Positions 15,793 through 25,758 of a stretch of DNA of 38,946 nucleotides are shown here, one piece after another. The stretch spans positions 1 through 38,946 of the forward strand of contig JAVVPN010000024.1 in assembly GCA_036655755.1 (NCBI GenBank), read 5' to 3'. Below the pieces are notes generated by a model, which saw only the letters and a list, made by a program, of their open reading frames with translations, was not told where the DNA came from and ran no database searches. This DNA comes from JAUNSR01 sp036655755 (lineage in GTDB: Bacteria; Bacteroidota; Bacteroidia; Bacteroidales; JAUNSR01). Within the stretch, counting starts at the first letter, position 1, and each line of letters opens with the position of its first letter. A program made the translations under genes and the position numbers.

Positions 15793-17310
15793 TTATTGAT
15801 GTTGCTCACGCAATAGATCATTTACCGTTTTTACAGGATTGAACGTATCGACCGGAACTTCAACGAAAACCGTATTCCAATCGGACATTGCGCCGTTCCA
15901 TAGACCGGGTAACTCTAAGGCTTTCAAATCGCGTCCGCTTTTTGATTTGAGCGAAATGAATCCGGTTTGCGGATCAATGTATTGTTGCAGATCATACGCA
16001 TTGCCCGCTTTATCACGCACGGCACATACCAAATCTACCGGATTGAAATGGGTAGAGGCTGCAAAAAGCGCTTTCGAAGCGGCATCGGCCATATCGATCT
16101 GCGAACTCTCAAGAATCTGAGGAGAATACGTCCCGTCCGGATTAAATGCAAGGAATGGTCCTCCGCCCGGTTCTCCGACGTTTTTCACCATGCCGCAAAC
16201 GCGTAGTGGACGTTTGAACTTGCTGATCAGATACAGTGCAAGTTCGGAATCTTCGAGCGTTTTCGTTTCAGGATGTTTCACGCAAAGAGTCGATTGCAGG
16301 AAATGGAGCATTTCAAGAAGCTGATCATGCGAATATTTGCCCGTTTCGAGCAGGTCGAGATATGCAAAGATCTGCTGTTGCACCGCTACCAATACGCCAC
16401 CGAGAAGCTGTTTGTATTTTACGGTTGTATCTTTCAGGGTATCCGGCACCACATTGTCAATGTTCTTGATGAAAATCACATCCGCTTTAAGCTCATTCAG
16501 ATTTTCAATCAGCGCCCCATGACCGCCCGGACGGAACAATAAATTGCCATGATCGCGAAACGGCTGATTTTCGGCATCCGCCGCAATGGTATCGGTCGAA
16601 CTTTTCTGGATAGAAAAACCGATATGGTATTTTACGCCGAACTGTTTTTCGTAATGCGCTTTCTTTTCGTTGGCCAGCGATTCGAAAAGGGTTTTATGCT
16701 CGGGCGATACCGTGAAATGAAGGTTTACTTCGCCTGATCCGTTGGCGGCATAAAGCGCACCCTCTACCAAGTGCTCTTCCATCGCCGTGCGCGGAGCATC
16801 CTGATAATTATGGAATTTCAATAAACCTTTCGGCAATGCACCATAATTAAGGCCGGTACCCTCCAATAAGTTCCGCACTACCGCTTTGTATTGGCCCGCT
16901 TCGATCAGCTCTTCGATCGACTTGCCTTCGTTTACCTGGCAAACCTGATCCAAATCGTGATAAAAAGCAAAATGGGCGATATTCCCGAAGAAATTCTTCT
17001 CGAAATCGGTTGTAGGCACTTCATAAGAGGCACCCAAAAACTCGAACAGGTTCTTGAACATACGGCTTGCCGCTCCTGAAGCCGGGACAAACTTGAGTAT
17101 CTGTTTGTTTTCATGAAGGTATTTGTCCCATATCCGCTGATAGCGAATAACGTCATCCTCCTGCACAGACATGATTCCGTTGCCGACGGTAGCGCAATCT
17201 TTTAACTTAAGAAAAGGAAATCCTTGTTTGAAAGCATCTAATTGCTTTTCTACTTTCTCTACCGAGATTCCTTTTCGCCCCAGCAGATTTAAATCTTCTT
17301 GCGTGAACAT
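15793..17310 (-). CDS. DUF4301 family protein, 505 aa
   Basis: This conserved family is largely restricted to Bacteroidota and has no assigned reaction. The stretch FVPASGAASRMFKNLF (about residues 75-90) resembles the nucleotide-binding loop of sugar-phosphate nucleotidylyltransferases. The middle contains FRDHGNLLFRPGGHGALIENLN and VIFIKNIDNVVPD, again like the metal/nucleotide sites of pyrophosphorylases. A nucleotidyltransferase-like fold is therefore an inference. The C-terminal part is family-specific (CGMVKNVGEPGGGPF, NPVDLVCAVRD). It has no signal peptide. It is divergent from relA with a TATCTTTG promoter box between, and is followed by its own terminator. Confidence 0.85.
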   Translation of the reverse strand: MFTQEDLNLLGRKGISVEKVEKQLDAFKQGFPFLKLKDCATVGNGIMSVQEDDVIRYQRIWDKYLHENKQILKFVPASGAASRMFKNLFEFLGASYEVPTTDFEKNFFGNIAHFAFYHDLDQVCQVNEGKSIEELIEAGQYKAVVRNLLEGTGLNYGALPKGLLKFHNYQDAPRTAMEEHLVEGALYAANGSGEVNLHFTVSPEHKTLFESLANEKKAHYEKQFGVKYHIGFSIQKSSTDTIAADAENQPFRDHGNLLFRPGGHGALIENLNELKADVIFIKNIDNVVPDTLKDTTVKYKQLLGGVLVAVQQQIFAYLDLLETGKYSHDQLLEMLHFLQSTLCVKHPETKTLEDSELALYLISKFKRPLRVCGMVKNVGEPGGGPFLAFNPDGTYSPQILESSQIDMADAASKALFAASTHFNPVDLVCAVRDKAGNAYDLQQYIDPQTGFISLKSKSGRDLKALELPGLWNGAMSDWNTVFVEVPVDTFNPVKTVNDLLREQHQ

Positions 17311-17360
17311 AGTATATCAAGATTTATAATGTTAATACAAATATCTATAGTTATCTGAAG

Positions 17361-17368
17361 CAAAGATA
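17361..17368 (-). promoter_or_regulatory. Promoter -7 box of the DUF4301 gene
   Basis: On the minus strand TATCTTTG is an exact TAnnTTTG match, 50 bp before the DUF4301 start. The divergent relA gene has no equally clear box in this 132-bp spacer. Confidence 0.5.
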
Positions 17369-17442
17369 ACACAAAAAAAGGTATATTCGCAGGTATGAAT
17401 ATTGCTTCTCTTGTGGCAGGGAAGCGTTAGCGACAGGTTGTT

Positions 17443-19659
17443 ATGGAAGAAACTGCATTTTTTACCCCGAAAGAAAAAACGGAATTTATAGCCAAATATA
17501 AGATACTGAGTGAAGAGGCGCGCCCCCTTTTTACTCCGCAGGAATGGCTCCGGATTCGACAACTTATTAAGGACGGAATTGCACAGGATATCTACCGGCG
17601 TACACCGCAAGGGTTAAATTTGCTTCTAAAGAACCTTAATACCGCGTTCATCTTATTTAAAGAGATCGGACTGAAAAAAAGTGCGCTTGTAGCGGTGATT
17701 CTGTATCCCCTGTGTGAGCAAGGGATGATCTCTGTTACGGACTTGGGCCAAGAGTTTGGCGAAGATATTGAAACCATACTCAATGGACTGCTTAAAACCA
17801 ACAGCCTTTACGTGAAGAACGAAGTGATCGAATCGGATAATTTCCGGAAACTGTTGCTTTCGTTTGCCGAAGATATCCGCGTAATCATTGTGATGATTGC
17901 CGATCGGCTGGCCCTGATGCGCATGATTAATCATCATCCGGATGCGGAATACCGCGATACGGTTACGCAGGAGTGCGCTTTTCTGTACACCCCCCTCGCC
18001 CATCGCCTGGGTTTATACAGCATTAAATCGGAACTGGAAGACTTGACGCTGAAGTATCAGCATCGTGAAACCTATACCGATATCGCCCATAAGCTGAATC
18101 AGACGAAAGTGGCGCGCGAGGCGTATATTCAGTCCTTTATCGAACCCGTAAAGAAACGGCTCGACAATACGGGGCTCAAGTTCGAAATAAAAGGGCGTAC
18201 CAAATCGATCTACTCCATTTGGAATAAAATCAGAAAACAAAATACCGACATAGAGAACATCTATGACCTGTTTGCCATCCGCGTCATTCTGGACACTCCC
18301 GAGGATAAGGAGAAGGCGGAATGCTGGCAGGTTTACTCTATCATCACCGATATGTTTCAGCCCAATCCGAAACGATTGAAAGACTGGCTCTCCATTCCGA
18401 AAAGCAATGGCTACGAATCCTTACACATCACCGTGCTAGGGCCGCAAAAACGGTGGGTGGAGGTGCAGATACGAAGCAAGCGAATGGACGAAATCGCTGA
18501 GCGCGGATTGGCCGCCCATTGGAAATACAAAGGGATCAAAGGCGAAAGCGGGGTAGACCAATGGCTGAGCAACATTCGCGAAGTGCTCGAAAACAACACG
18601 TCGCCCAATGAGCTGATGAAGGATTTCCGCATGGACTTGTATAACGAAGAGATTTTCGTTTTTACACCCAACGGCGACCTGCACAAGCTGCCAAAAGGGG
18701 CTACCGTGCTCGATTTTGCCTTTATGATTCATTCGAAACTGGGTACACGCTGTGTCGGAGCGAAGATAAACAACCGCAATGTACGCATCAATCATGTATT
18801 GAAAAGCGGCGATCAGATTGAGATTCTGACCTCTCCTCAACAAACGCCCAAACAAGACTGGCTCAATATCGTATCGACCTCGAAAGCCCGTATCAAAATC
18901 AAGCAGACGCTGAAGGAGGTGGAGCTCAAAGAGGCTGAATTCGGTAAGGAACTGTTGCAACGAAGATGTAAAAACCGGAAAATAGATCTGGAAGAGGCGC
19001 TGATGACCAAGCTGATACGAAAAATGGGATTCAAAACCATGACCCGTTTCTATTACGCGCTGGCGAAAGAGGAGATTGATATGAACAACATCCTCGACAC
19101 CTATGCCGAATTGGAGCATCAGGAGAAAGAGACCGGCGAAGTGCGCGAATTACGCACCGCCGAAAACTTTGTCGCCACCGCGCCGGCTCCCGAAGAGTCC
19201 GAATCGCGCGAAGATGTAATGGTGATCGAGCAAAACCTGAAAGGGATCGATTATAAACTGGCAAGATGCTGTAATCCGATTTACGGAGACGATGTGTTCG
19301 GTTTCGTATCTATTCAGGGCGGAATTAAAATTCACCGTACCGACTGCTCAAATGCACATCAAATGCAGACCCGCTACCCATACCGGGTAGTGAAAGCACG
19401 ATGGTCGGGGAAATCGGGCGATCAATATACGATTACGCTGCGAGTGATCGGTCATGACGATATCGGAATTGTGACCAACATTACTTCGATTATCTCGAAA
19501 GAAAAGAACCTGTCACTCAGATCCATCTCGATTGATTCGCACGACGGCCTGTTTCAGGGACACCTGAGCGTATCGGTAGATCATCTTGCCGCGCTCAACT
19601 CTTTAATAAAGAAAATACAAACTGTCAAAGGCGTTAAACATGTAGAACGCGTATCTTAA
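17443..19659 (+). CDS. relA: RelA-type (p)ppGpp synthetase with degenerate hydrolase domain, 738 aa
   Basis: It makes the stringent-response alarmone (p)ppGpp from ATP and GTP/GDP. The N-terminal hydrolase domain is present but broken: where bifunctional enzymes have LHD..ED this protein reads LYPLCEQ (Y88, P89), although ADRLALMR (153-160) is kept. The synthetase domain looks intact: GRTKSIYSIW (251-260), NGYESLH (322-328, with the YxSLH loop) and VEVQIR (339-344), followed by GLAAHWKYK. The C-terminal half has a TGS domain (IFVFTPNGDLHKLPKGATVL, from about 404), a conserved-cysteine region (YKLARCCNPIYGDDVFGF) and an ACT domain (about 660-738). The last regions sense ribosomes in RelA. A separate SpoT-like hydrolase elsewhere in the genome would be expected. 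A lipoprotein gene follows after 6 bp. Confidence 0.9.
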   Translation: MEETAFFTPKEKTEFIAKYKILSEEARPLFTPQEWLRIRQLIKDGIAQDIYRRTPQGLNLLLKNLNTAFILFKEIGLKKSALVAVILYPLCEQGMISVTDLGQEFGEDIETILNGLLKTNSLYVKNEVIESDNFRKLLLSFAEDIRVIIVMIADRLALMRMINHHPDAEYRDTVTQECAFLYTPLAHRLGLYSIKSELEDLTLKYQHRETYTDIAHKLNQTKVAREAYIQSFIEPVKKRLDNTGLKFEIKGRTKSIYSIWNKIRKQNTDIENIYDLFAIRVILDTPEDKEKAECWQVYSIITDMFQPNPKRLKDWLSIPKSNGYESLHITVLGPQKRWVEVQIRSKRMDEIAERGLAAHWKYKGIKGESGVDQWLSNIREVLENNTSPNELMKDFRMDLYNEEIFVFTPNGDLHKLPKGATVLDFAFMIHSKLGTRCVGAKINNRNVRINHVLKSGDQIEILTSPQQTPKQDWLNIVSTSKARIKIKQTLKEVELKEAEFGKELLQRRCKNRKIDLEEALMTKLIRKMGFKTMTRFYYALAKEEIDMNNILDTYAELEHQEKETGEVRELRTAENFVATAPAPEESESREDVMVIEQNLKGIDYKLARCCNPIYGDDVFGFVSIQGGIKIHRTDCSNAHQMQTRYPYRVVKARWSGKSGDQYTITLRVIGHDDIGIVTNITSIISKEKNLSLRSISIDSHDGLFQGHLSVSVDHLAALNSLIKKIQTVKGVKHVERVS

Positions 19660-19665
19660 TAAAAA

Positions 19666-20508
19666 ATGAGACATACTATCTTTTATTTTTCAGCTGCATT
19701 GCTATTGGCAGCCTGTAGCAACAATACGGAAAAAGCTTCGCTATTATTGGAAGAGGCCCGCGATCTTTATACGGCCGGATCGCTTAATCAGGCGAAAATA
19801 CGGATTGACTCCATGCGCAATACCTATCCGAAAGAGTTCGACATGGTGAATGAAGGGCGTCAGCTGATGCGCCAGATTGAACTTAAGGAGAATGAGCGCA
19901 ACCTGACCTATGTCGATTCATTGCTTATTGTAAAAAAAGCGGAAGCCGAAATACTTGAAAAAGATTTCACCCTTGAAAAAGCGGACGGCTATGAAGAATT
20001 GGGCACCTATATTCCGAAAGGACTTTTGGTAGAACGGAACGTAGAGCGCAATTACATCCGCACAGGGGTAAATGAGTATGGCGATATGTATATTGCCAGC
20101 GTTTATTTCGGAAAAGGGAATATCAATCATACCGGCATCCGGGTAGAAATCAAAGATGGCTCAAACGCCGAAACGATTGCCGTGCCTTACGACGGCGGCA
20201 CCAATTACCGGTTTTCGGATAATGGCAATCAGTCTGAAATCGTAACCTATAAAAAGGAAAAAGAGAATGGCGTGATTAACTTTATCAATCACTACCACGA
20301 CCAGCGTATCAAGGTAACTTATACCGGTGGCAAACCGTATATCATTTATCTCGATGACGTTTCTAAAAAAGCAATCCTGAAAACCTACGAATTGGCGATG
20401 GTATTGAGCGACGTTACCCGTCTGGGACAGGAAAAAAAGGTGGCGGAAGGAAAGATTGAGTTTCTGAAAAAACGAATTCAAGAGAAGGCGACCACAAAAT
20501 CGGAATAA
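19666..20508 (+). CDS. Predicted lipoprotein with coiled-coil ends, 280 aa
   Basis: The N-terminus MRHTIFYFSAALLLAACSNN is a lipoprotein signal with lipobox LAAC and acceptor C17. Residues about 22-105 are helical and charged, with a TPR-like start (LLLEEARDLYTAGSLNQAKI). The middle (NYIRTGVNEYGDMYIASVYF, HTGIRVEIKDGSNAETI, VKYTGGK-like strands) is beta-rich. The end is again helical (VTRLGQEKKVAEGKIEFLKK). I do not recognise an enzymatic family. It resembles hypothetical lipoproteins of Bacteroidales. It starts 6 bp after relA and is followed by a strong terminator, so the two are one transcription unit. A role linked to the stringent response is not shown. Confidence 0.85.
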   Translation: MRHTIFYFSAALLLAACSNNTEKASLLLEEARDLYTAGSLNQAKIRIDSMRNTYPKEFDMVNEGRQLMRQIELKENERNLTYVDSLLIVKKAEAEILEKDFTLEKADGYEELGTYIPKGLLVERNVERNYIRTGVNEYGDMYIASVYFGKGNINHTGIRVEIKDGSNAETIAVPYDGGTNYRFSDNGNQSEIVTYKKEKENGVINFINHYHDQRIKVTYTGGKPYIIYLDDVSKKAILKTYELAMVLSDVTRLGQEKKVAEGKIEFLKKRIQEKATTKSE

Positions 20509-20520
20509 TATATATCTGAA

Positions 20521-20567
20521 TATACAAAGAAAGCGATGAAGCCGGGCTTCATCGCTTTCTTTGTATA
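20521..20567. terminator. Bidirectional terminator with a 23-bp perfect stem
   Basis: Bases 20521-20543 and 20545-20567 are perfect reverse complements around a single G, with GC-rich inner and AT-rich outer parts (TATACAAAGAAAGCGATGAA at the left end). It lies between the convergent lipoprotein and adhesin genes and can stop transcription from both sides. Confidence 0.9.
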
Positions 20568-20590
20568 TAATTTGTATATAAAATGTGGTA

Positions 20591-23500
20591 TTACTCTTTC
20601 ATCAACTTATGGGTGCTCATTCCCTGAGGGGTTTTCACCTGTAGGAAGTAAATGCCCGGGCGTAACCAGGAGAGATCAAGCTGGCATGATGACGCGTTCA
20701 CCTCTTTGTCGATCAACATGACACCGTCCGACGAAACAATTCGCGCAAAAGCAATCTCTTCACCGGCATCCACGTGGAGCATCTCTTTTACCGGATTCGG
20801 AGCGATTCGGATACGCAGTTCTGCTACCGATACTTGCTTCGTGGCAAGCCGGGTAGCAGCCGGCACATCTACATTATCCACCATCATCGCAAAACGTTGG
20901 TCGGATATGCAACGGATTGCCAAATGAGCCTCTTTGCCCGCGTAAGCTGAAAGATCGATTACCTGCTGTGTCCATTGCACCGGCGCGTCAAACACCGAAG
21001 TACCTGCTACCTGCACGAAATCGGAAGGTCGCGGCGCTCCGATCGGATCGGTTGCGATCATTACCTGATACGACTCGAGTCCGTAGGTAGCGGTAAGCGA
21101 TTTGATCAGGAAGGTAAAATAAGCTTTTTCCTTCGGTAACCGCACTAGCGGAGAGATCAGCCAATCATTATTGACACCTGCCTTCTGATTGAAGAAAACA
21201 CCATATTTCGAACCTCCGTTGGTATGTGGTTTATATGTCGGTCGCTCAATAAGGGCCGGATCGGTAAAGAACGGATTAAAGACGATCAGTGCCGCCGGCG
21301 TTACTTGGTTCGGGAATTCTACATTCGTAATGCCATAATTTTCGACCCCTTCCACGTCGATTGTTGTCCATGGATAATCGCCCCGGCTATTGAAATCGGT
21401 GATTGAGAAATCTTCGCAATTTTCAAAGTCAAGACAAAGTTCGGAGGTTGGCACATAATACACGAAGGCTTCGTTGTTGGCTGTGTCTTCATCATTCCGC
21501 ACACTGACGCGGGCGGTTATTTTTTGAGCCCATGCCTGTTGCAGATTGGCTTTCTGAGTAAACTCGAGCGTTACCGTATCTCCGGGAGCTACGTTTTTAT
21601 TAACGGTTTCAAGCACTTCATCCCCCTCATCCACTTTGTAACTGATGCCAAACGAAGAGAACGACTGATGCCCTTTATTCGTAAAAGTGATGCGTACAGG
21701 CACTTCGCCGGCAGGACTATCATAATCGGCCGTTACAGAAAGTAGGGCGGCATCCGTATTGACGAAACGCACTACGCTCACTTCATCGATTTTGAGATTG
21801 ACCGAAGCGGCTTCAGATATGAGACGGAATCCGAGATAATAAGTTCCGTCGGTAGCGACTGTCACCGGTACTGCGATTTTAGAGAAGTTTTCGGTCAGAT
21901 TATCGGTTGTACTCAGTTTTCCTGCCTTGAGAATATCGGCGTCGCGTGTATCAGCAAAGCAAAGATCGACTGCCGCATTGGAGGTTTTACTGGCTGCGTA
22001 AAATTGGATCAGGTATTTACCTGCACTCAATTCGAGACATCCGGAGACGAGCATCTCGTCGGTAGAGGGGCGCAACACTCCTGTATAAGAGGCGCAGTAA
22101 CTTTCGTCCACTCCTCCCTTTACCGGGAATACCCAAGAGGAACCATCTTGATTTAAGTCGAATTTGGTCCAGTCACGGTATTCGGCTAATTTCTCGAAAC
22201 CACAAGCATAAGGCAACAGGGATGCTTTCATACAGCGTACCGTAACTTCAGGCGCCGCGTTATTATCGGGCATCGAATCGCCTTCTTTGTCAATCCAGCT
22301 GTTGAGCGTATGCTCGGCATAATCGGAGATGTCGGCCATCGTGGCAAAGGTATGCACATAGGTTTCACCACTCGGCACATTACACGTTACTTCCTCCGTT
22401 ACGACGGCTTGCGTATCCAATTGATAATTCGCCGTAAACGACGTGAGCGATTCCGTACCCAAGTTCACCACCTGCAACTTGACCGGACACATTTCCATTC
22501 CGCAATCAGGCGCGGGAACGATGGTGGCAAGCGCGCTGACATCTGCTCCCGACGCTTTTACGATACTAAACTCATCGATGTTGATGTATTCCATACGGGC
22601 GTCACTGTAAGCATAAAAACCAACATGATAGTTTCCGCTCGTTTCAATACGGAACATGATATCCACCAACTGATAGGCTTCGTTTTTAAATTCGCCCAAA
22701 TCGATCAATGTGGTGGTCATCGCTTCCGGAATCGCTACATCACCCAACATTACTTTCATTTTTTCGGGATATTGAATTTTGGAAGCCCGATATCGAAAAC
22801 GCAGGTTATAGGTAGCTCCCGCTTCGAGTTCGATACAACGGCTGAAAGCCCAGTCGTCCGCCCTGTTCACATCGCTATAACGATAGCAAAGACTAGCGGC
22901 GCCCGCATAATTGCGCGAGCCTTGTACGCTCCAGGTAGCACCGTCTTTGTTTGAATCCAGAATAATCCAGTCGGCATTATCGTCGGTAGTTTCAAAGCCG
23001 GTCAGATAAGGGGGCCGAACAGTACGCGATTTCCGAAAAACAACCGCCGGGCTCACGTCGTTGGCTGAATTGCCATCGCCTGCTAGGGCAGCCGATGCGG
23101 TAAACGTATAATTTCCGTAATTCAACAACGATATTTTCTTATTGAATGTATAAGTAAGGGTCTGGTTCAGGCCGAGCGGACCGGCCAGGATTTCGGTTGC
23201 CTTTACCACTCCATTGACAGAATAAGAGAGCGGTATGTTTGACAAAATGGTTCCGCCGTTGTTGCGAATCCGCACACTTACCGTACCCTCTGAAACCTCA
23301 CAGCCACCAAACGGAGGGATTACTTCTTCGATAGCGAGATCCGGCACCGCGTTTTCAACATATACCTTATCTACATAAAGATGATAGCCGCTTTTACGAC
23401 TACAGGCATAAAAGCCGATATACCGTTTGCCGGGCTGGTCGATATATACCAGATTGTCCGATATTTTATAATCGGTATTGATAATATTGTCGAGGTCGAT

Positions 23501-25582
23501 AATGAGCCGAGTCAGCTCATTCGGATTCTGGCTTGCCCCCATAAACACTTTAAGATGTTCGCCGAAGCGCGCGTTCTGCGATTTGTAGGCAAATCCCACC
23601 TTGTAATAACCGGCAGCCGGAAAATCGATCGGTTCCGAAATAAGCCAGTCGTCACCCGGATTATCGTCGTGATAAGAGTAACGGTAAGATTTAGAGCCGT
23701 CGTACGCCCCCATTCCCCAGCGATTCCAGGTATTATCGTCGCCATTCATATCGATGATCTTCCATCCGGAAATATCTTCGTTATCTTCGAAACTCATAGA
23801 GTACGGAATATCACCAAACTCAAGATGCTCGGTTACAGCCTCGAAGGCATTGTTTCCCGGATTTTGATCGCCCTCTGCTATCAAGTTGAAACGGATCGTA
23901 TAGATACCGTAAGCGCCAAGGTCCGCCTTGCGTCCGAATTCATGATAATAAGTTTCCATCGACGCAAGCGGTTGCTCAACAACTTCCGTAAACCATGCGC
24001 CGCCATTCACCTGATAAGCTACCGTAAATCGGGATATCGGATCCCAACCTTGATTTTGCACATAGATGCCGATGGTTTCTTCATTGCCCATTTGGGATGA
24101 ACGAACAGGAATATTGACTTCGGTAACGGCCATATCGGCCTTTACCACCGGATTGAATAGCATCCTCAAAGCGAGTGCGCCCCAATTGCCCGGATCCAGC
24201 AGGGTAGCTTTCTTATTTTCGATCAACCAGAAGCTTTTTTCGCTTTGATCGTCAATGGTGGCAAGAAGCGGTTCTTCCGACAATTGCTCGATAGCCAAAA
24301 AATAGGTACCCTCCGTAAGTTCGGTCAGAGGTACAACAAACGATCCGACCCCTTCGCGCATATCCATTTTCCGGATTGCGCGGGTAGTAAACAGCTTTTC
24401 GCCCAACTGATAATCATCCCCGTCAACCGTAGCCCGATATAAGGTGATATTAAACAAAAGTTCCTTGTCGAAAGAGCCGAATCCCACTTCTACATGCGTA
24501 AGGGTATCTGTGTGACTAATGCGGAATGCATTTCCAAAAGCGATCGGCAACAAATTGCCCACTGCCGCTGTGGTACGTCCATTGTCGTAAGCATAACGCA
24601 CCGGGTCGGTAGTAAGGGTGAAATCGAGCACCACTTGAGAGGGCGGCAATTCGTCTGCTACACGCTCTAACCGGACAATATGTTCGGCTTTTACCTTGGC
24701 GGGTGTCCAGGGAGCAGTAGTCAATACCGACGATATCCCTTGGGGAGCCAGCGTTGCTATCGATGCCGACGGGTAAGACACACCGTCTACCGTCAGCTCT
24801 ATTCCGGCATTCGAGAGTGGCTGCAATCCGTCGTTCACGATTTTCGCACTCACCTGATAGGCCGACAGTTGGCTGAAAGGGATGGTATGATAAGTCAAAG
24901 GATTCGAAATTTCAGTCAGATAACTCGAATAATCTCCCTTTTTCCTTGCGGGTGCATCAATATCGTCGAGTTTGATCATTACCTGATCACTCGATCCGGT
25001 ATGAACAAAGGCAATATATACGTCTTTACCGGCAAAGCGATCCAACGAAATACTCCGATAATGATACAACGAATCGGTAAGTGTTTCAGTGAACAGTATT
25101 TTATCGAAATCGGCAAATTCATTTCCGGTTTCAGAAATTTGGACGTAATATTTTTCAGCGCAGTAAGTGGGATCGTCGGCAGCAACATACCAGGTTAGGC
25201 TATCATTCGTGCCGACTGTGAGTTGAGGAGTGATGAGATAATTGTTGGGATAAAGCGTATTCCCGTTCCACGATAAAGAGTAAATGCATTTGGAACCACT
25301 GTGGGGTGCGAAAAGGTTTGTTACCACCCATTTGTTCCCGTCTTTGTCTTTGTCAATTTGGGTCCAGCCTTCAGGAAAACCATTTTCGAACCCTTCTTTT
25401 AAACGATTTCCGTTGAACGAAGCAGTTGTGCTTCTCTCCGGCCCTTCCGGATTTTGCTGAATGCGATCTAATGTCTTTACGGGCAGCTCTTTCCGCCTCA
25501 CATGTTCATCTTTATTATTTGGAGCTGCTACCATATAACCAACCATAAGACCTGATAAAACAAAACTTAATGTTTTTTTCAT
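20591..25582 (-). CDS. Giant secreted cleaved-adhesin (choice-of-anchor J) protein with T9SS tail, 1663 aa
   Basis: This is an exported surface protein related to the hemagglutinin/adhesin modules of Porphyromonas gingipains. It has a signal peptide (MKKTLSFVLSGLMVGYMVAA). Five cleaved-adhesin/anchor-J modules begin near residues 64, 590, 855, 1120 and 1379. Each opens with an FE/FEN motif and carries D-x-D/N-D-G..W and DWL.S..-type signatures, for example FENGFPEGWTQIDKDKDGNK, MSFEDNEDISGWKIIDMNGD and TGFETTDDNADWIILDSNKD. Between them lie CARDB/Ig-like spacers (VQNQGWDPISRFTVAYQV, VRIRNNGGTILSNIPLSYSV, VNLGTESLTSFTANYQL). The last about 80 residues are a type A T9SS sorting domain (IAPNPVKEMLHVDAGEE ... 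LRPGIYFLQVKTPQG), so it should cross the outer membrane through PorSS and be cell-attached or released. No protease domain is present. Confidence 0.92.
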   Translation of the reverse strand: MKKTLSFVLSGLMVGYMVAAPNNKDEHVRRKELPVKTLDRIQQNPEGPERSTTASFNGNRLKEGFENGFPEGWTQIDKDKDGNKWVVTNLFAPHSGSKCIYSLSWNGNTLYPNNYLITPQLTVGTNDSLTWYVAADDPTYCAEKYYVQISETGNEFADFDKILFTETLTDSLYHYRSISLDRFAGKDVYIAFVHTGSSDQVMIKLDDIDAPARKKGDYSSYLTEISNPLTYHTIPFSQLSAYQVSAKIVNDGLQPLSNAGIELTVDGVSYPSASIATLAPQGISSVLTTAPWTPAKVKAEHIVRLERVADELPPSQVVLDFTLTTDPVRYAYDNGRTTAAVGNLLPIAFGNAFRISHTDTLTHVEVGFGSFDKELLFNITLYRATVDGDDYQLGEKLFTTRAIRKMDMREGVGSFVVPLTELTEGTYFLAIEQLSEEPLLATIDDQSEKSFWLIENKKATLLDPGNWGALALRMLFNPVVKADMAVTEVNIPVRSSQMGNEETIGIYVQNQGWDPISRFTVAYQVNGGAWFTEVVEQPLASMETYYHEFGRKADLGAYGIYTIRFNLIAEGDQNPGNNAFEAVTEHLEFGDIPYSMSFEDNEDISGWKIIDMNGDDNTWNRWGMGAYDGSKSYRYSYHDDNPGDDWLISEPIDFPAAGYYKVGFAYKSQNARFGEHLKVFMGASQNPNELTRLIIDLDNIINTDYKISDNLVYIDQPGKRYIGFYACSRKSGYHLYVDKVYVENAVPDLAIEEVIPPFGGCEVSEGTVSVRIRNNGGTILSNIPLSYSVNGVVKATEILAGPLGLNQTLTYTFNKKISLLNYGNYTFTASAALAGDGNSANDVSPAVVFRKSRTVRPPYLTGFETTDDNADWIILDSNKDGATWSVQGSRNYAGAASLCYRYSDVNRADDWAFSRCIELEAGATYNLRFRYRASKIQYPEKMKVMLGDVAIPEAMTTTLIDLGEFKNEAYQLVDIMFRIETSGNYHVGFYAYSDARMEYINIDEFSIVKASGADVSALATIVPAPDCGMEMCPVKLQVVNLGTESLTSFTANYQLDTQAVVTEEVTCNVPSGETYVHTFATMADISDYAEHTLNSWIDKEGDSMPDNNAAPEVTVRCMKASLLPYACGFEKLAEYRDWTKFDLNQDGSSWVFPVKGGVDESYCASYTGVLRPSTDEMLVSGCLELSAGKYLIQFYAASKTSNAAVDLCFADTRDADILKAGKLSTTDNLTENFSKIAVPVTVATDGTYYLGFRLISEAASVNLKIDEVSVVRFVNTDAALLSVTADYDSPAGEVPVRITFTNKGHQSFSSFGISYKVDEGDEVLETVNKNVAPGDTVTLEFTQKANLQQAWAQKITARVSVRNDEDTANNEAFVYYVPTSELCLDFENCEDFSITDFNSRGDYPWTTIDVEGVENYGITNVEFPNQVTPAALIVFNPFFTDPALIERPTYKPHTNGGSKYGVFFNQKAGVNNDWLISPLVRLPKEKAYFTFLIKSLTATYGLESYQVMIATDPIGAPRPSDFVQVAGTSVFDAPVQWTQQVIDLSAYAGKEAHLAIRCISDQRFAMMVDNVDVPAATRLATKQVSVAELRIRIAPNPVKEMLHVDAGEEIAFARIVSSDGVMLIDKEVNASSCQLDLSWLRPGIYFLQVKTPQGMSTHKLMKE

Positions 25583-25613
25583 ATGTGATCGTTATTAATG
25601 ATAAACAGATAAA

Positions 25614-25621
25614 CAAATGTA
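25614..25621 (-). promoter_or_regulatory. Promoter -7 box of the adhesin gene
   Basis: On the minus strand TACATTTG fits TAnnTTTG. It is 31 bp before the start codon, giving a leader of about 25 nt. The -33 box is not convincing. The sequence around it is very AT-rich. Confidence 0.45.
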
Positions 25622-25758
25622 ATAAATTACCTATATTTTATATCATATTATTATAATAATAAATAAAAAAATAACAACGATCAATATAACATCACGTTTT
25701 AGTTACAGATGCTTTATTGAGAGGTGCTATTTTCCAGAATCGCAAACAAAGACAAATA

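Noticed and set aside
18436..19119. 227-aa minus-strand frame in relA
   Set aside because: Antisense to conserved synthetase and TGS domains of relA.
22310..24100. 214- and 239-aa + strand frames within the adhesin gene
   Set aside because: Antisense shadows of a 1663-residue gene with a signal peptide and a sorting domain.
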